A DNA stretch of 64,000 nucleotides from Halobaculum saliterrae (lineage in GTDB: Archaea; Halobacteriota; Halobacteria; Halobacteriales; Haloferacaceae), in contig NZ_WUUS01000004.1 in NCBI RefSeq assembly GCF_009831625.1, positions 77,743 through 141,742 of the forward strand, in the 5' to 3' direction. Under the pieces are notes generated by a model. That model worked only from the letters and a program-made list of their open reading frames with translations. It made no database searches and was not told where the DNA came from. Position 1 is the stretch's first letter, and every line of letters starts with the position of its first letter. Of this stretch, positions 63,493 to 64,000 are shown piece by piece. Both the position numbers and the translations under genes were made by a program.

Positions 63493-64000
63493 ATGGAGTA
63501 CGACGACAGCGAGGCGGCGCGCGCGCTGGCCGAGCGGACGCGGGAGTTCGTCGAGGAGGAGGTCATCCCGGTGGAGCGGGAGGTCCTCGGGGACGGACCC
63601 GTGAGCGACGAACAGCTCTCGGATCTCCGGGAGGCGGCTCGCGAATACGACGTGTTCTGCCCGCAGATCGGCGAGGAGTTCGGCGGCATGGGGATGGACT
63701 TCCGCGACGTGCTTCCCATGTTCGAGCAGGCGGGGCGCTCGCTGTTGGGCGCGGCGGCCTGCCGCGTCGACGCGCCCGACGAGGGCAACATGCACACGCT
63801 GGAGCTGTTGGGCACCGACGAGCAGCAGGAGCGGTGGCTCCGCCCGCTCGTCGCCGGCGAGATCTCCTCGGGGTTCTCGATGACCGAGCCGATGCAGGGC
63901 GGCGGGTCGGACCCGAAGATGATCCGCACGAGCGCGGAGAAGGAGGGCGACGAGTGGGTCATCGACGGCCACAAGTGGTGGACCACCGGCGGCACCGAGG
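63493..64000 (+). CDS. Acyl-CoA dehydrogenase (ACAD10/11-like), truncated by window end
   Basis: The first 169 residues of an acyl-CoA dehydrogenase, with the gene running off the right edge. Visible features are EEEVIPVEREV in the first helix, VDAPDEGNMHTLELLG, the MTEP motif (SGFSMTEPMQGGGSDP) that contacts FAD, and IDGHKWWTTGG, also close to the ACAD10/11 dehydrogenase domain. In those enzymes the domain removes the phosphate of 4-phosphoacyl-CoA. ATG 63493 is the likely start. The active-site base cannot be judged from this fragment. Confidence 0.9.
   Translation, partial: MEYDDSEAARALAERTREFVEEEVIPVEREVLGDGPVSDEQLSDLREAAREYDVFCPQIGEEFGGMGMDFRDVLPMFEQAGRSLLGAAACRVDAPDEGNMHTLELLGTDEQQERWLRPLVAGEISSGFSMTEPMQGGGSDPKMIRTSAEKEGDEWVIDGHKWWTTGGTE

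Overview
This window comes from a haloarchaeon. The GC content is very high, the proteins are acidic and rich in Asp and Glu, and many start codons sit about 25-35 bases after a TATA-like box, as in leaderless haloarchaeal transcripts. It carries an A-type ATP synthase, archaeal lipid synthesis (carS), aRF1, a type II GAPDH, RbkR and a GfcR-type regulator. The order atpH-I-K-E-C-F-A-B-D / prf1 / minD / argS / rbkR / ribB matches, as I recall it, the HVO_0310-HVO_0327 block of Haloferax volcanii, so a member of Haloferacales is the likeliest source. No rRNA, insertion sequence, CRISPR array or complete provirus was seen.

Layout. 1-4.9 kb: PhoU/RCK_C protein, thioesterase, DUF502 membrane protein, proline dehydrogenase, carS and a membrane-anchored protein. 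5-8.1 kb: pyrE, a gfcR-type regulator and an AzgA-type purine permease, a nucleobase group. 8.2-9.6 kb: exported arylsulfotransferase. 9.8-18.9 kb: the ATP synthase cluster, with gaps and TATA-like boxes before atpK and atpD that suggest more than one transcript. 19-26.9 kb: DUF6276-like protein, DMT exporter, prf1 divergent from a MinD with a 220-residue acidic tail, a 47-residue membrane protein, argS, then rbkR-ribB for flavin synthesis. 27-33.2 kb: GNAT, NhaC antiporter, ilvE, meaB with a cobalamin-binding mutase subunit, and a GAF/PAS sensor without a kinase domain. 33.3-40.9 kb: S9 peptidase, glycosyltransferase, membrane-anchored halocyanin, M42 peptidase, MTH865-like protein, J-domain protein and KDG kinase. 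41-49.2 kb: mutL, a RecA-like haloarchaeal protein, DUF6653-like protein, M29-like aminopeptidase, gap, phosphodiesterase and pgk. 49.2-56 kb: a hairpin-rich spacer, ABC exporter, DUF192 lipoprotein, tRNA-Val, an Mqo-like enzyme, an SLC6-type transporter and an anchored protein. 56.1-59.4 kb: tRNA-Phe followed by two extra copies of its 3' end, then DoxX, EthD, cold-shock protein, nucS and rpl10e. 59.6-64 kb: an acyl-CoA region with thiolase plus DUF35 partner, alpha/beta hydrolase, and a divergent kinase/acyl-CoA dehydrogenase pair resembling the two halves of animal ACAD10/ACAD11.

How the genes work together. The central-metabolism genes fit haloarchaeal sugar and acyl catabolism: KDG kinase of the Entner-Doudoroff branch, GAPDH and PGK of lower glycolysis, the methylmalonyl-CoA mutase parts and the acyl-CoA genes. 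The clearest candidates for new biology are the split ACAD10/11-like pair at the right edge, the serial tRNA-Phe 3'-end copies, the paired operators before rbkR, and the uncharacterised 47-residue membrane protein between minD and argS.
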